Counted from the first letter of the stretch, positions 37,434-45,348 are shown. The stretch is DNA of 50,742 nt from Candidatus Azobacteroides sp. (GCA_009783445.1 WRFY01000116.1:1-50742), one strand, 5' to 3'. Notes: generated from the letters alone by a model not told the origin. Numbers and translations are program-made.

Positions 37434-38900
37434 TTAGAAATTGAATTTTTTCTTTATTAATTTTTTTGTTCCTTGCGAAAAAAGTTCCAAAAAATAATGG
37501 AGCTCTTTCGTATTGCTGCTTGCAATATTGCTTTGCAAACCATTCAAATAGTCGTCAAACAAATCGTAATTTTCTTTGATTATACCCAATATGGATTTCC
37601 TTGGTCTTTCATTCAAAATCAGATTGTTGTACAAGTCGTTTTCGGGCGTTTTATAGTCTAAAGGTGCAAATGAGCGGATATTGTCTGCCATTTCTTCAAG
37701 CCATTCTATATATGCACTTTTTACGCCTGCCAAATCGGATGAAAAATACGAACTGCGTACAAATGCATCATTGATTTTGTGGTCTATTGCCCAAGGCTGA
37801 CGTGAGTAGGATTTCACCATTCTTTCGTCTAAATATTTACAGAACAACAAAAATTGCGTCAACGGTTCTTTGATGGTTCGGTTTGTTCGGTCGTGTAAAC
37901 TGTTGAAAATAATTCGTTCTGCATCATATTTAATACCAAATTCTCTATAGATAGTACCTTCTACTACAACTTTGTCGTTCCTTATTTCGGTTTTGAAATT
38001 ACTTGCAGGTTCTTTTGCAAAATCAATGATAGCCAATGCGGCGGCCAGTTCTACAAAATGTGCATTATTGCGCTGCGTTTCGCCACCTTCGGAATTTTTG
38101 TAGGTTTTGTTGCGGTTGTCTGCGATATAATACAGCGAATTAACTTCGTTCAAATTGACCTCGTAATAGGACAAAGCGGCCTTTGCCTTTGAAATAAAAG
38201 TAGTAGAGTCTATTTCGCTTTCCGTTTCGTTTATCGACTCCACTTTAAAATAAGGTAACACAGTTATCGCTCCAATTGGTACCGTGCGTACAAGTTCATT
38301 TTCTGTTCTGTCCTTCTCTCTGCGAAGTTCTTTCACCAACAAAGGAAAACCTGCAGCGCCTGTTCCACCAAAAATAGAAGAAATAACAAAAATTCGGTCA
38401 TCACTATCCACAGATTTGACAACTGCCTGAAATTCTTTTGAAAACGCAAACTGATTCAATACAATACTACCGATATTTGGATTGCCCTTGAATCCTACAT
38501 CCATTGTGGAATTGAGGTTCTTTTCAGAAAATAACATCGAAGTCAATGCATAGTTACCACTTCGGGCTTCCATTTGCGACAAACCGATATACTCCTTAAA
38601 ACTCACATCTGTAGTGTTTTGTACCGGTATTCTATACGAAGGTAGAATTTCATTATTGATTTTAGTGCTGAAAAAACTATCTGTAGATTGCATACTTACA
38701 TCAATATGTTCCCTTACTTTTACATAATCATTTATCAATTTTATTGTGCGTGTGAGGTCAGCCGCTGCAAGATCAGGGTCGATGATAACAGGAACGATCT
38801 CGTTTGTATTAATTTTTACTCCCGCCGCCAACAACATTGTTAGCGATTTCAATACGCGGGAACCTGTCCCGCCTATTCCAAATACATATAATTTACTCAT
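37434..38900 (-). CDS. Tubulin/FtsZ-superfamily protein
   Basis: A 488-residue soluble protein. It starts with a Rossmann-type glycine loop (GIGGTGSR, residues 8-15), then VPVIIDPD at the next strand. The tubulin signature follows as FVISSIFGGTGAAGF, with GGTGAAG at 178-184, the equivalent of the T4 phosphate loop GGGTGxG. A helix containing NAHFVELAAALAIIDFA lies where tubulins have the co-catalytic region. It is closest in pattern to the tubulin-like (Tubulin_2 type) family and distinct from cell-division FtsZ. Residues from about 330 on are helical and unrecognised. It is probably a GTP-binding, perhaps polymer-forming, component acting with the actin-type ATPase encoded next to it. Confidence 0.82.
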   Translation of the reverse strand: MSKLYVFGIGGTGSRVLKSLTMLLAAGVKINTNEIVPVIIDPDLAAADLTRTIKLINDYVKVREHIDVSMQSTDSFFSTKINNEILPSYRIPVQNTTDVSFKEYIGLSQMEARSGNYALTSMLFSEKNLNSTMDVGFKGNPNIGSIVLNQFAFSKEFQAVVKSVDSDDRIFVISSIFGGTGAAGFPLLVKELRREKDRTENELVRTVPIGAITVLPYFKVESINETESEIDSTTFISKAKAALSYYEVNLNEVNSLYYIADNRNKTYKNSEGGETQRNNAHFVELAAALAIIDFAKEPASNFKTEIRNDKVVVEGTIYREFGIKYDAERIIFNSLHDRTNRTIKEPLTQFLLFCKYLDERMVKSYSRQPWAIDHKINDAFVRSSYFSSDLAGVKSAYIEWLEEMADNIRSFAPLDYKTPENDLYNNLILNERPRKSILGIIKENYDLFDDYLNGLQSNIASSNTKELHYFLELFSQGTKKLIKKKFNF

Positions 38901-38928
38901 TTTTTGATTTTAAATTTATGGATGACGA

Positions 38929-39396
38929 TTAAAAGGGTGAATATTTACAATTTGTACTTTTCCATTTGAATGCAAAAGAAAAAATAATAAAAAAGATTGC
39001 CGATACGAGGAAATTGGCAAACCCGAACATCCAGCAGTTATAAGCATAAATACCGCCGTTTCCGCCGTTAACCAAACATTCTCCGATTTCGCCTGCCGCT
39101 AAATTGCCACTCGTATTCAACGCGCCAACTAAAAGATTAGACATGCCAACCAATAGTAACATAAGCAACCACGATTTCCAAGTGTTAAATTTTGGAGAGT
39201 TAATTGCATAGTAATATACCAGCATAACAACCAAAGCAACGACAAGGGCAATAATGCTGTACATGACAAAATGGTTGCTACCTAAAAAACCGCCCTCCGA
39301 TTCTTCAGAAGGACACACATAACCCGACAGATAATCTGCCAAATCGTCTCCAAAAAATGAGACAAGCAAACGATAAATTACTTCAAAAGGGTTCAT
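38929..39396 (-). CDS. Small multi-helix membrane protein
   Basis: A 155-residue protein. A short amphipathic N-terminus (MNPFEVIYRLLVSFFGDDL) and a small loop with one Cys precede a membrane helix at about 43-64. Two or three more helices follow, around 74-93 and 120-143, with a Gly/Asn-rich loop (GECLVNGGNGGIYAYNC) between them. It has no recognised domain. It lies between the vWA lipoprotein and tubulin-like genes with 22- and 28-base spacers, so it is a likely inner-membrane platform for the complex. Confidence 0.72.
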   Translation of the reverse strand: MNPFEVIYRLLVSFFGDDLADYLSGYVCPSEESEGGFLGSNHFVMYSIIALVVALVVMLVYYYAINSPKFNTWKSWLLMLLLVGMSNLLVGALNTSGNLAAGEIGECLVNGGNGGIYAYNCWMFGFANFLVSAIFFIIFSFAFKWKSTNCKYSPF

Positions 39397-39418
39397 AATT
39401 TTGTTAAATTTTTACTTA

Positions 39419-40645
39419 TTATTTAATACTGACTTTGATTTCCGTGTAATAATTGTTGTTGAATGTAAAAGCATCGAAAACACCGCCTATCTGATATTTA
39501 ATGCCATAAGTCTTTCCTTTCACTGCGGCGCTTCCTTCATCATCATTCACTACTTCTATCCACGCTGGCAGTTTCACTTTCAGTTTTACCGAAACAGTTC
39601 CCTGATAAACCTTATCGGAACTGAAAGTCAATATATGGGAATAACCATTGTTTTTTGTAACGCTTGGTTTTATGTCCAAGTGGTATTTACTGCTATTTTC
39701 ATAATTATTTGCATCCAACAAATAAGTGTCGTCCAAAAGCAAATCCGAAAAATCTGCATTGATGGCAAATTTTACTTTCCCTGTTCGGCTGTCTTTTTTT
39801 AAATCTTCAATTGTATGAGCATCTCTCCTGGATGGTTTAAATTTGCCGCTGCTTGGAATGACAGCATATTTAACCGAATGGTTGCCTGCAATGGCTGTAA
39901 ATATATTTTGTACTCCAGTGTCAATAAATTTGCTGTCGGGAACCTGCTTTCGCAGTTCGCTCACTTGTTTCGCTTCGCCAATTATCCATATATAATAAGG
40001 TCGTTGTTCGTTGATTATAATTTTTGCATCTACTTTATTATAATAGATTCCATTGAAATTTGATGAAAGTTGATAAACAATAACGGCTGCGTCTTTATTC
40101 TTTTCCAAATAATTGGCAAATCTCCTTTTTATTCCTATTTGTTGACTGATAAGATATTGTTCAGCATCTTCTCTTCGTCCGGGAGAAAATATTCCGTCTG
40201 TTATCAAAATAGAAATTTGATTTTTACCATTTTTTTCAAGTACAATACCCAATACATTAGCAATATCGGAAGCGCCTCTATTTCCACCATATTGTCTAAA
40301 TGTTGTCGGCTCAAGTTTCTGAATAAAATCTTCAAGAGCCAAATTGCATGGCTTTACTTCACTATTGATGTAAAACAAGTTTAAACTGTCAATCGTATGC
40401 GAAATGAGAATATCGCTCAAATAATTGTATACAGTTTGTTCAAATTCGGTTACACCTTTTATATATCCATCCATACTACCCGAATTTTCAATGTAAACGT
40501 TAATAGCGGGCTTTATTTTTGTTTGTGAGATTTTTGTCGAATCGAGTCCATCTCTGTTGTCTTCATTTCTGCCCTTACCCTGGCAACCTGTGCAAAAAAG
40601 TATTGTCAATAAGACAAATAAAGCTAAAAGATACAAATTCTTCAT
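39419..40645 (-). CDS. vWA-domain lipoprotein
   Basis: A 408-residue lipoprotein with lipobox CTGC at Cys21. The ATG at 40645 is chosen because the longer frame needs a TTG. A vWA domain (about 47-240) follows. Its metal-site motif is ENSGS at residues 53-57 in place of DxSxS, with a conserved strand ending in LITDG (Asp150). The substitution of Glu for the first Asp may alter metal affinity. The C-terminal 150 residues are beta-rich (ILTFSSDKVYQGTVSVKLKVKLPAW) and may be an Ig-like domain. It is envelope-located, so it cannot touch the cytoplasmic NTPases directly. The membrane proteins encoded alongside would have to bridge them. Confidence 0.82.
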   Translation of the reverse strand: MKNLYLLALFVLLTILFCTGCQGKGRNEDNRDGLDSTKISQTKIKPAINVYIENSGSMDGYIKGVTEFEQTVYNYLSDILISHTIDSLNLFYINSEVKPCNLALEDFIQKLEPTTFRQYGGNRGASDIANVLGIVLEKNGKNQISILITDGIFSPGRREDAEQYLISQQIGIKRRFANYLEKNKDAAVIVYQLSSNFNGIYYNKVDAKIIINEQRPYYIWIIGEAKQVSELRKQVPDSKFIDTGVQNIFTAIAGNHSVKYAVIPSSGKFKPSRRDAHTIEDLKKDSRTGKVKFAINADFSDLLLDDTYLLDANNYENSSKYHLDIKPSVTKNNGYSHILTFSSDKVYQGTVSVKLKVKLPAWIEVVNDDEGSAAVKGKTYGIKYQIGGVFDAFTFNNNYYTEIKVSIK

Positions 40646-40749
40646 ATAAAATATTATGTGCAATTATTAATATTTCAACAAACAACTTCTATTGGAAAAA
40701 TTATCTTTTGTCTAACGGGAGTTGTTCATATTCCATGAGCATTATTTCC

Positions 40750-41085
40750 TTAGATAAGCGACATAGCTTGGATGATTTTTCTGAAATTATATTTCTGAGC
40801 ACGTTCTCTGGCTGTAAAAATGTCAATTAACCACCAAATTCCACAACCGTAAGCTGTGATAATTTTTATGATGCCTAAAGCTATATCATCGAGCCAAAAC
40901 CGCTCCCATCCAAGAAATATTGCAATTAATAAGATGGTTGAAGGCTTTTAAAGTTCTGTGCCTTGAATCAAATAAAATCGATTATCATCTATTTGTTCCA
41001 ACTTTTCTTTAATGACCATAAGGTCTAGTTGAGTAAAATTTTCGATATTCATGCCAATGAACATATCAATTTTTGTCTTTTCCAT
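40750..41085 (-). pseudogene. TM2-domain protein interrupted by an in-frame TAA
   Basis: From ATG 41085 the frame reads MEKTKIDMFIGMNIENF and on to IQGTEL, then a TAA stop at 40948-40950 (codon 46). The same frame continues for 65 more codons as KPSTILLIAIFLGWERFWLDD and ends at a stop at 40750-40752. The combined product is a standard TM2 protein: a short cytoplasmic head, the first helix, the FLGWERF..DD turn, then a GIIKIITAYGCGIWWLIDIF second helix and a basic tail. A single base change (for example CAA to TAA) explains the stop. It could be a real nonsense mutation, a read-through site or a sequence error. Confidence 0.75.
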
Positions 41086-41121
41086 TTTGTCATTGAATTT
41101 ATGTTAGTAATATTTTCATCT

Positions 41122-41436
41122 CTAATGCGTGTCAGAAGATGATTTTAAAAAAATTTCATAAAATAATACCTTGATTGTTTTCATCCATTCATAAAGCAGT
41201 AGTGGAAACACTATAACAATCAATTTGTTATAGTGAAATGCTGTTTCAAAATCAAATTGTATAGCCGATATTATTGCACGGGTCATGCCGCAGCCATAAC
41301 ATTCGCGCCCCGTCAGATTCTTGAACAGGCAGATAGTGTGTTCCCCATTCAAGCAGTCAATAGGAACGAAAAACAGCAATATAGGCAATATCAATATACT
41401 TGCAAGGCGAATCGGTCTGTAAATTTTATCGATCAT
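41122..41436 (-). CDS. DUF2752 membrane protein
   Basis: A 104-residue protein with two hydrophobic helices and the DUF2752 signature between them (CLFKNLTGRECYGCGMTRA). DUF2752 proteins are small inner-membrane proteins of unknown function, found widely in Bacteroidetes. The ATG at 41436 is preferred. It overlaps the end of the SH3 gene by eleven bases, which points to coupled translation. Confidence 0.85.
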   Translation of the reverse strand: MIDKIYRPIRLASILILPILLFFVPIDCLNGEHTICLFKNLTGRECYGCGMTRAIISAIQFDFETAFHYNKLIVIVFPLLLYEWMKTIKVLFYEIFLKSSSDTH

Positions 41437-41908
41437 TATTCCAAGTATCAATTCCACGAAATATTCCTAATGTGACTATAAACAAACAAATGCTAATTAT
41501 TACAACAAATACTCTCATTATTGTTTTTCGTTGTTCTTCGGGAAGTTTCAAAAAAATTAACGATGCAATAACTCCAACAATAATCATTACTATATTATGA
41601 TTGCGCTTCATTTTGCCTATTTCAGCGCCTATATTTTGCGTTTTTGCATCTAAGCTTTCTTTACTAGACAAATATGTTGAAGATACAAATCCATATCGCC
41701 CGCTATTCAGCCGAATTTTAGCCCAACCGTTTGTTTCCGAAATTACATATACAGAATCTGCATTATTAAGTTTGCCAATTATACCATAATTATTGCTTGC
41801 TCCTTTACGAATATTCAACTCTTTGGCTGTTATATGTTTATATTGTTGACTATAAACACAAACCAATAAGCAGTTGAGAAACAGGATCATTATAAGTTTT
41901 TGTTTCAT
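41426..41908 (-). CDS. Exported SH3-domain membrane protein
   Basis: A 160-residue protein. A signal peptide (to about residue 21) is followed by a bacterial SH3 domain (about 24-82, ELNIRKGASNNYGIIGKL and GWAKIRLNSGRYGFV). Two membrane helices lie at about 103-123 and 130-150. SH3 domains of this type bind peptidoglycan or proteins in the periplasm. It lies one base after the stop of the truncated lipoprotein gene upstream. Confidence 0.85.
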   Translation of the reverse strand: MKQKLIMILFLNCLLVCVYSQQYKHITAKELNIRKGASNNYGIIGKLNNADSVYVISETNGWAKIRLNSGRYGFVSSTYLSSKESLDAKTQNIGAEIGKMKRNHNIVMIIVGVIASLIFLKLPEEQRKTIMRVFVVIISICLFIVTLGIFRGIDTWNNDR

Positions 41909-41909
41909 C

Positions 41910-42134
41910 TCATATAAATTTAATCAATAAAAGAAAAAGATCGCCACCATAAATTGGCATTCCCAAATCTTCAATTCCTTGAAGAATATCGTTCGGAATC
42001 AAATCTCGAATATTTTGTGTTAAACCTTGGGCATCTACTTTTACCTTGCCGTTGTCGTCGTTCTTTTCACATCCGGCCAACACAAAGGCGCTCATTACAA
42101 AAGCAAAAATTGTAAATATTTTGAACTGTTTCAT
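41910..42134 (-). CDS. Short lipoprotein, probably truncated
   Basis: A 74-residue lipoprotein (lipobox LAGC) whose mature part reads QNIRDLIPNDILQGIEDLGMPIYGG and then ends in an unrelated hydrophobic tail (DLFLLLIKFI). The DLIP..IL..I.DLGMPIY segment resembles the start of a family of larger Bacteroidetes lipoproteins that normally continue after PIY(T/G)G. That is a recollection, so the truncation is inferred. It stops just one base ahead of the SH3 gene. Loss of about 200 downstream codons through a deletion would explain the arrangement. Confidence 0.55.
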   Translation of the reverse strand: MKQFKIFTIFAFVMSAFVLAGCEKNDDNGKVKVDAQGLTQNIRDLIPNDILQGIEDLGMPIYGGDLFLLLIKFI

Positions 42135-42223
42135 TTCTTTATCCCTAATTCGTGTCGGGCGCAACTTTTAAAATTATTTATAAACTGTTTTTTTCATTTC
42201 TCTATAAACCAGCAACGAAAACG

Positions 42224-42376
42224 TTACAACAACCCAATGATTGTTAGTGTAGCGTTGGTCTCTAAGCCAATTTGTACGATTGAGGTGATTGCAGGTATTG
42301 CTTCCGGCGAAGAACATGCCAAGAGCAGGGCGAAGCCTAAAGCTATGCCAATAACTGTTAATTTTACATTTTTCAT
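42224..42376 (-). CDS. Very small lipoprotein or exported peptide
   Basis: A 50-residue frame from ATG 42376 with a lipoprotein-like signal (VIGIALGFALLLAC) and a 30-residue mature part (SSPEAIPAITSIVQIGLETN, then a short hydrophobic end). The longer frame upstream has no good start. It is the first gene of the same-strand run that leads to the tubulin/actin-type locus, 89 bases ahead of the next gene. No family recognised; it could be a gene remnant. Confidence 0.5.
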   Translation of the reverse strand: MKNVKLTVIGIALGFALLLACSSPEAIPAITSIVQIGLETNATLTIIGLL

Positions 42377-42464
42377 ACGACTGTTTCCTTTATTTTTGTG
42401 ACTTTTATTACAGATTATTCGATGACTGTCATTTTTTGCGCTCCAAGGGTTCACTTAAACACAT

Positions 42465-42641
42465 AAAAAAAGCGTGGACAAAACTTCTTTATTTATTTTC
42501 TGAGGTTCTCGACTACCCGAACGATCAAATAAAAAAGTAATGCTCACGCTTTTCTATGAAACGTGAGCGTTTACCTTTTTGTTCTTAATCGTTCCTTGAA
42601 ATTGTCGAGATTCCAGAAATTAAGAATAAAAGCTAAACGCT
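42465..42641 (-). ncRNA. Candidate structured RNA or leader with alternative pairings
   Basis: Read on the minus strand, the element has an outer stem (TAAACGCT at 42634-42641 with AGCGTTTA at 42566-42573; ATTAAGAA at 42619-42626 with TTCTTAAT at 42582-42589). A strong hairpin follows (42542-42548 with 42562-42568, GCTCACG/CGTGAGC). A 9-base perfect pairing between 42545-42553 and 42468-42476 (CACGCTTTT/AAAAGCGTG) excludes that hairpin and ends in a T-run on the minus strand (42465-42471), like a terminator. Inner pairs exist at 42492-42498/42527-42533 and 42505-42508/42519-42522. It could be a small RNA ended by the terminator, or a leader that switches between the two folds. No known RNA family recognised. 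Confidence 0.4.
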
Positions 42642-43014
42642 TATTCACTATATGTCATTAAATGTGCGTATTATCTACGCTTTCTATACCATAGGCAAAA
42701 AAAAATTAAATATTATATTTTCCGCCACAAAGTTTGTGTTTCTTTTATGATTTTACAATTTATTTGATTAAAAAAATATTTCGAATTTGTATTTTTTAAC
42801 GCTTATTTTTTGGAGTGTATATACCCCTCTTTGAATTAACAAAAAATAGATAAAAAATGATTTTAAAAAAATAAAATGATTCGATTGGCATATAATTGGG
42901 GGGGTCAAAAACTACGTTCTACTGTTTCATACCTTTTTATAACTCCTTTGATAAATACACAGAGGTCGAATGACAGGGGGAAGTATTCGGTTATCAATTG
43001 CACATTTTTTGTTT

Positions 43015-43048
43015 TTTGTGTAATATTGAAAACAAAGCTGTATCTTTG
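43015..43048 (+). promoter_or_regulatory. Putative promoter of the AEC transporter gene
   Basis: TTTG at 43015-43018 and TATCTTTG at 43041-43048 are separated by 22 bases, slightly longer than usual. The predicted leader is about 25 bases. Confidence 0.5.
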
Positions 43049-43079
43049 CTCCCTGAATTAACAAGGTTGAAGCTTAATT

Positions 43080-43985
43080 ATGGTCAATTTCATTCTGATT
43101 TTTCTTTGCATTTCTACCGGAATTATTTTTTCAAAATTGCGGATATTACCTTCCGATGCTCATAAGAGTTTGAATGCATGGGTATTATATATAGCTTTAC
43201 CAGCATTTTCCTTGCGGTTTGTTCCAGATATTCAGTGGGGTTTGCAATTGATTATGCCAGCATTGACGCCCATAGTCGTTTGGTGCGGCGCCTGGTGTTT
43301 TGTCTGGTTATACGATCGAAAAAAACAGTTATCTTCCGGTTCGCGTACAGCCTTGTTGGTGACTTGCGGGCTTGGAAATACGGCTTTCATTGGCTTTCCA
43401 ATGATTGCCGCTTACTACGGAGAGTCGGAAGTCCATCATGCCATTGTCGTCGATCAGATGACTTTTATCCTTTTTGCTACGATAGGCGTAATGACCATCT
43501 TGCGGACATCTGCCGGACAATCGCAAAATATTCCTGCTCTTATAATCAAAAAGATATCCCGTTTTCCTCCTTTTTTAGCGTGCCTGACGGCTTTGATTGT
43601 ACCGCTTTTTATCGATATCTCTCCCATCAATTCACTATTAGATAAATTAGTAGCAACGATGTCGCCTATGGCGCTGTTCTCGATTGGCTTGCAATTGAAG
43701 TGGGGAGCCGTCAGGGAAGAATGGAAACTGCTCACCGCTGGACTTTGCTATAAACTTTTGTTGGCTCCTGCCTTGGCTTTGGTTTTGGCCCTTGTTTTGC
43801 ATTCTACGGGGAATATGGCTAAAATCAGCGTTTTCGAAGCTGGAATGTCTTCCCACGTCACAGCCAGCTTGTTGGCCAGCCAATACGACCTTCATCCCCG
43901 ATATTGTTCATTGGTGGTGGGTATGGGAATCATTCTGGGATTTATTACCAGTACGATGTGGTATATTATTTTGTCATACATTTGA
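43080..43985 (+). CDS. AEC-family (auxin efflux carrier-like) transporter
   Basis: A 301-residue polytopic membrane protein with about ten hydrophobic helices in two five-helix halves. Family landmarks are KLRILPSDAHKSLNAWVLYIALPAFSL near the start, the crossover-rich GLGNTAFIGFPMI, and a C-terminal GMSSHVTASLLASQYDL. Bacterial AEC carriers export or exchange small carboxylates and related compounds; the substrate is unknown here. It is monocistronic, with a good -33/-7 pair in front. Confidence 0.92.
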   Translation: MVNFILIFLCISTGIIFSKLRILPSDAHKSLNAWVLYIALPAFSLRFVPDIQWGLQLIMPALTPIVVWCGAWCFVWLYDRKKQLSSGSRTALLVTCGLGNTAFIGFPMIAAYYGESEVHHAIVVDQMTFILFATIGVMTILRTSAGQSQNIPALIIKKISRFPPFLACLTALIVPLFIDISPINSLLDKLVATMSPMALFSIGLQLKWGAVREEWKLLTAGLCYKLLLAPALALVLALVLHSTGNMAKISVFEAGMSSHVTASLLASQYDLHPRYCSLVVGMGIILGFITSTMWYIILSYI

Positions 43986-44055
43986 AAAAGGATTCATTTA
44001 TGGACCCAATTGGTAAGTCTAAAAAATAAAAAATGAGAGAAATTGCTATCCAGAG

Positions 44056-44087
44056 TTTGCAATTTGGAATTATTTTTTTTACTTTTG
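44056..44087 (+). promoter_or_regulatory. Well-matched Bacteroidetes promoter of the DUF4143-type ATPase gene
   Basis: TTTG at 44056-44059 and TACTTTTG at 44080-44087 are 20 bases apart, matching the TTTG-N19-21-TAnnTTTG pattern closely. The ATG follows at 44111. Confidence 0.65.
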
Positions 44088-44110
44088 CCCTTTTATGCAG
44101 GTAAGTTGCT

Positions 44111-45289
44111 ATGGAATCTTTCTATAAAACCCATCAATATTTGGTAGAACATCTCGACTTTCCTCTTCGGAGAAAATTAATGGATGATATCTGTTGGGAA
44201 GATCGTTTAATTGGCATCAAAGGGTCGCGGGGGGTAGGTAAAACCAGTTTTCTCATTCAGTATGCAAAAGAAAAATTTTTTTCCGACGATAAAGAATGTT
44301 TGTATATCAATTTGAATAATTTTTATTTTACGGTCAAAGCCATCAAAGATTTTGCCAATGAATTTCAATTAAAAGGAGGAAAAGTTTTGTTAATCGACCA
44401 AATATCTAAATATCCCGATTGGGCTTCGGAATTGGCTTATTGCTATGATCACTATCCTGATTTACAAATTATTTTTGCGGGGTCTTCGGTTCTTCGTTTA
44501 AAAGACGAATTTTCGCCGATTGTCAATAAAGTAGTATCGTATAATTTGTGCGGATTCTCGTTTCGAGAATTTCTTGAATTGCAAACCCAATGCCAATTCA
44601 ACGTTTATTCTTTAGACGACCTGATTCATCACCATCAAGATATTGCAAACGAAATCACTTCTCAAATACGGCCGTTGGCCTATCAGGAAGCCTATTTTCA
44701 CCATGGCTTTTACCCTTTTTATCTGGAAGACTACAATTTTTCAGAAAATTTGTTGCAAACGATGAATATGATGTTGGAAGTGGATGTGGTATCTATTTAT
44801 CAAATAGAATTGAGTTATCTTCCCAAATTACGAAAATTGTTGTATCTGTTGTCTACCGCCACTCCTGGAGGACCGAATATCAGTCAGTTGAGTATTGATA
44901 TTGAAACTTCGCGAGCGACGGTCATGAATTATATCCAATACTTGAAAGATGCGCGTTTGATCAATTTGCTTTATCCGGAAGGAGAAGATTTTCCGAAAAA
45001 GCCGGTACAGTTGTATATGCAAAATTCCAATTTGCTGCATGCAATGCGGACGATTCGCGGGGAGACGCAACTGCTGAGGGAAACTTTTTTTTACAATCAG
45101 TTGCAAAAAGATTATAAGGTGAATACGGGCGCAGGAAACGCTCAGTTTCTGATTGACGGGCAATATCTTTTCAACGTGGGCGACCGAATCAAAGGAAAAT
45201 TTGATCCGAATGTTTATTATGCTATTGACGGAATCGAATCGGGAGAACGAAAAGTCATTCCGCTTTGGCTGTTTGGTTTTTTGTATTGA
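44111..45289 (+). CDS. AAA-type ATPase with a DUF4143-like C-terminal part
   Basis: A 392-residue protein. The N-terminal P-loop ATPase has Walker A GSRGVGKTS (38-46) and a Walker B strand KVLLIDQIS, where Gln97 replaces the usual catalytic Glu after Asp96. The KYPDWASELAYCYDHYPDLQIIFAGSS region is characteristic of this family, followed by a winged-helix-like segment and a DUF4143-type nuclease-fold-like C-terminus. Members of this large family are common, mobile and poorly understood. The altered Walker B suggests slow hydrolysis or a sensor role. Confidence 0.85.
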   Translation: MESFYKTHQYLVEHLDFPLRRKLMDDICWEDRLIGIKGSRGVGKTSFLIQYAKEKFFSDDKECLYINLNNFYFTVKAIKDFANEFQLKGGKVLLIDQISKYPDWASELAYCYDHYPDLQIIFAGSSVLRLKDEFSPIVNKVVSYNLCGFSFREFLELQTQCQFNVYSLDDLIHHHQDIANEITSQIRPLAYQEAYFHHGFYPFYLEDYNFSENLLQTMNMMLEVDVVSIYQIELSYLPKLRKLLYLLSTATPGGPNISQLSIDIETSRATVMNYIQYLKDARLINLLYPEGEDFPKKPVQLYMQNSNLLHAMRTIRGETQLLRETFFYNQLQKDYKVNTGAGNAQFLIDGQYLFNVGDRIKGKFDPNVYYAIDGIESGERKVIPLWLFGFLY

Positions 45290-45348
45290 TATGCAACAGA
45301 GCAGACAACCAATAAAATGATTCAATATATAAATGCTATAAAATAAAA

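Larger units (their letters stand above)
42377..43079. other. Long divergent intergenic region
   Basis: This 703-base AT-rich spacer has no protein-coding frame that looks real. Its left half holds a structured element (42465-42641), annotated separately. At 42666-42680 a small hairpin pairs GCGTA with TACGC. The right half is mostly featureless and ends with the promoter of the AEC transporter gene. The promoter of the minus-strand locus should be in this spacer, but no TAnnTTTG box was found on that strand. Confidence 0.55.

Noticed and set aside
37434..38900. Reading the N-terminal GxGGxG as a dehydrogenase or ThiF-like enzyme
   Set aside because: The later FVISSIFGGTGAAG loop and its position fit the tubulin fold better, and no E1-type catalytic cysteine context is visible.
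28396..42376. Calling the locus an antiphage defence island
   Set aside because: No nuclease, toxin, reverse transcriptase, cyclase or recognisable effector was found, and no mobile-element border. It cannot be excluded, but nothing supports it directly.
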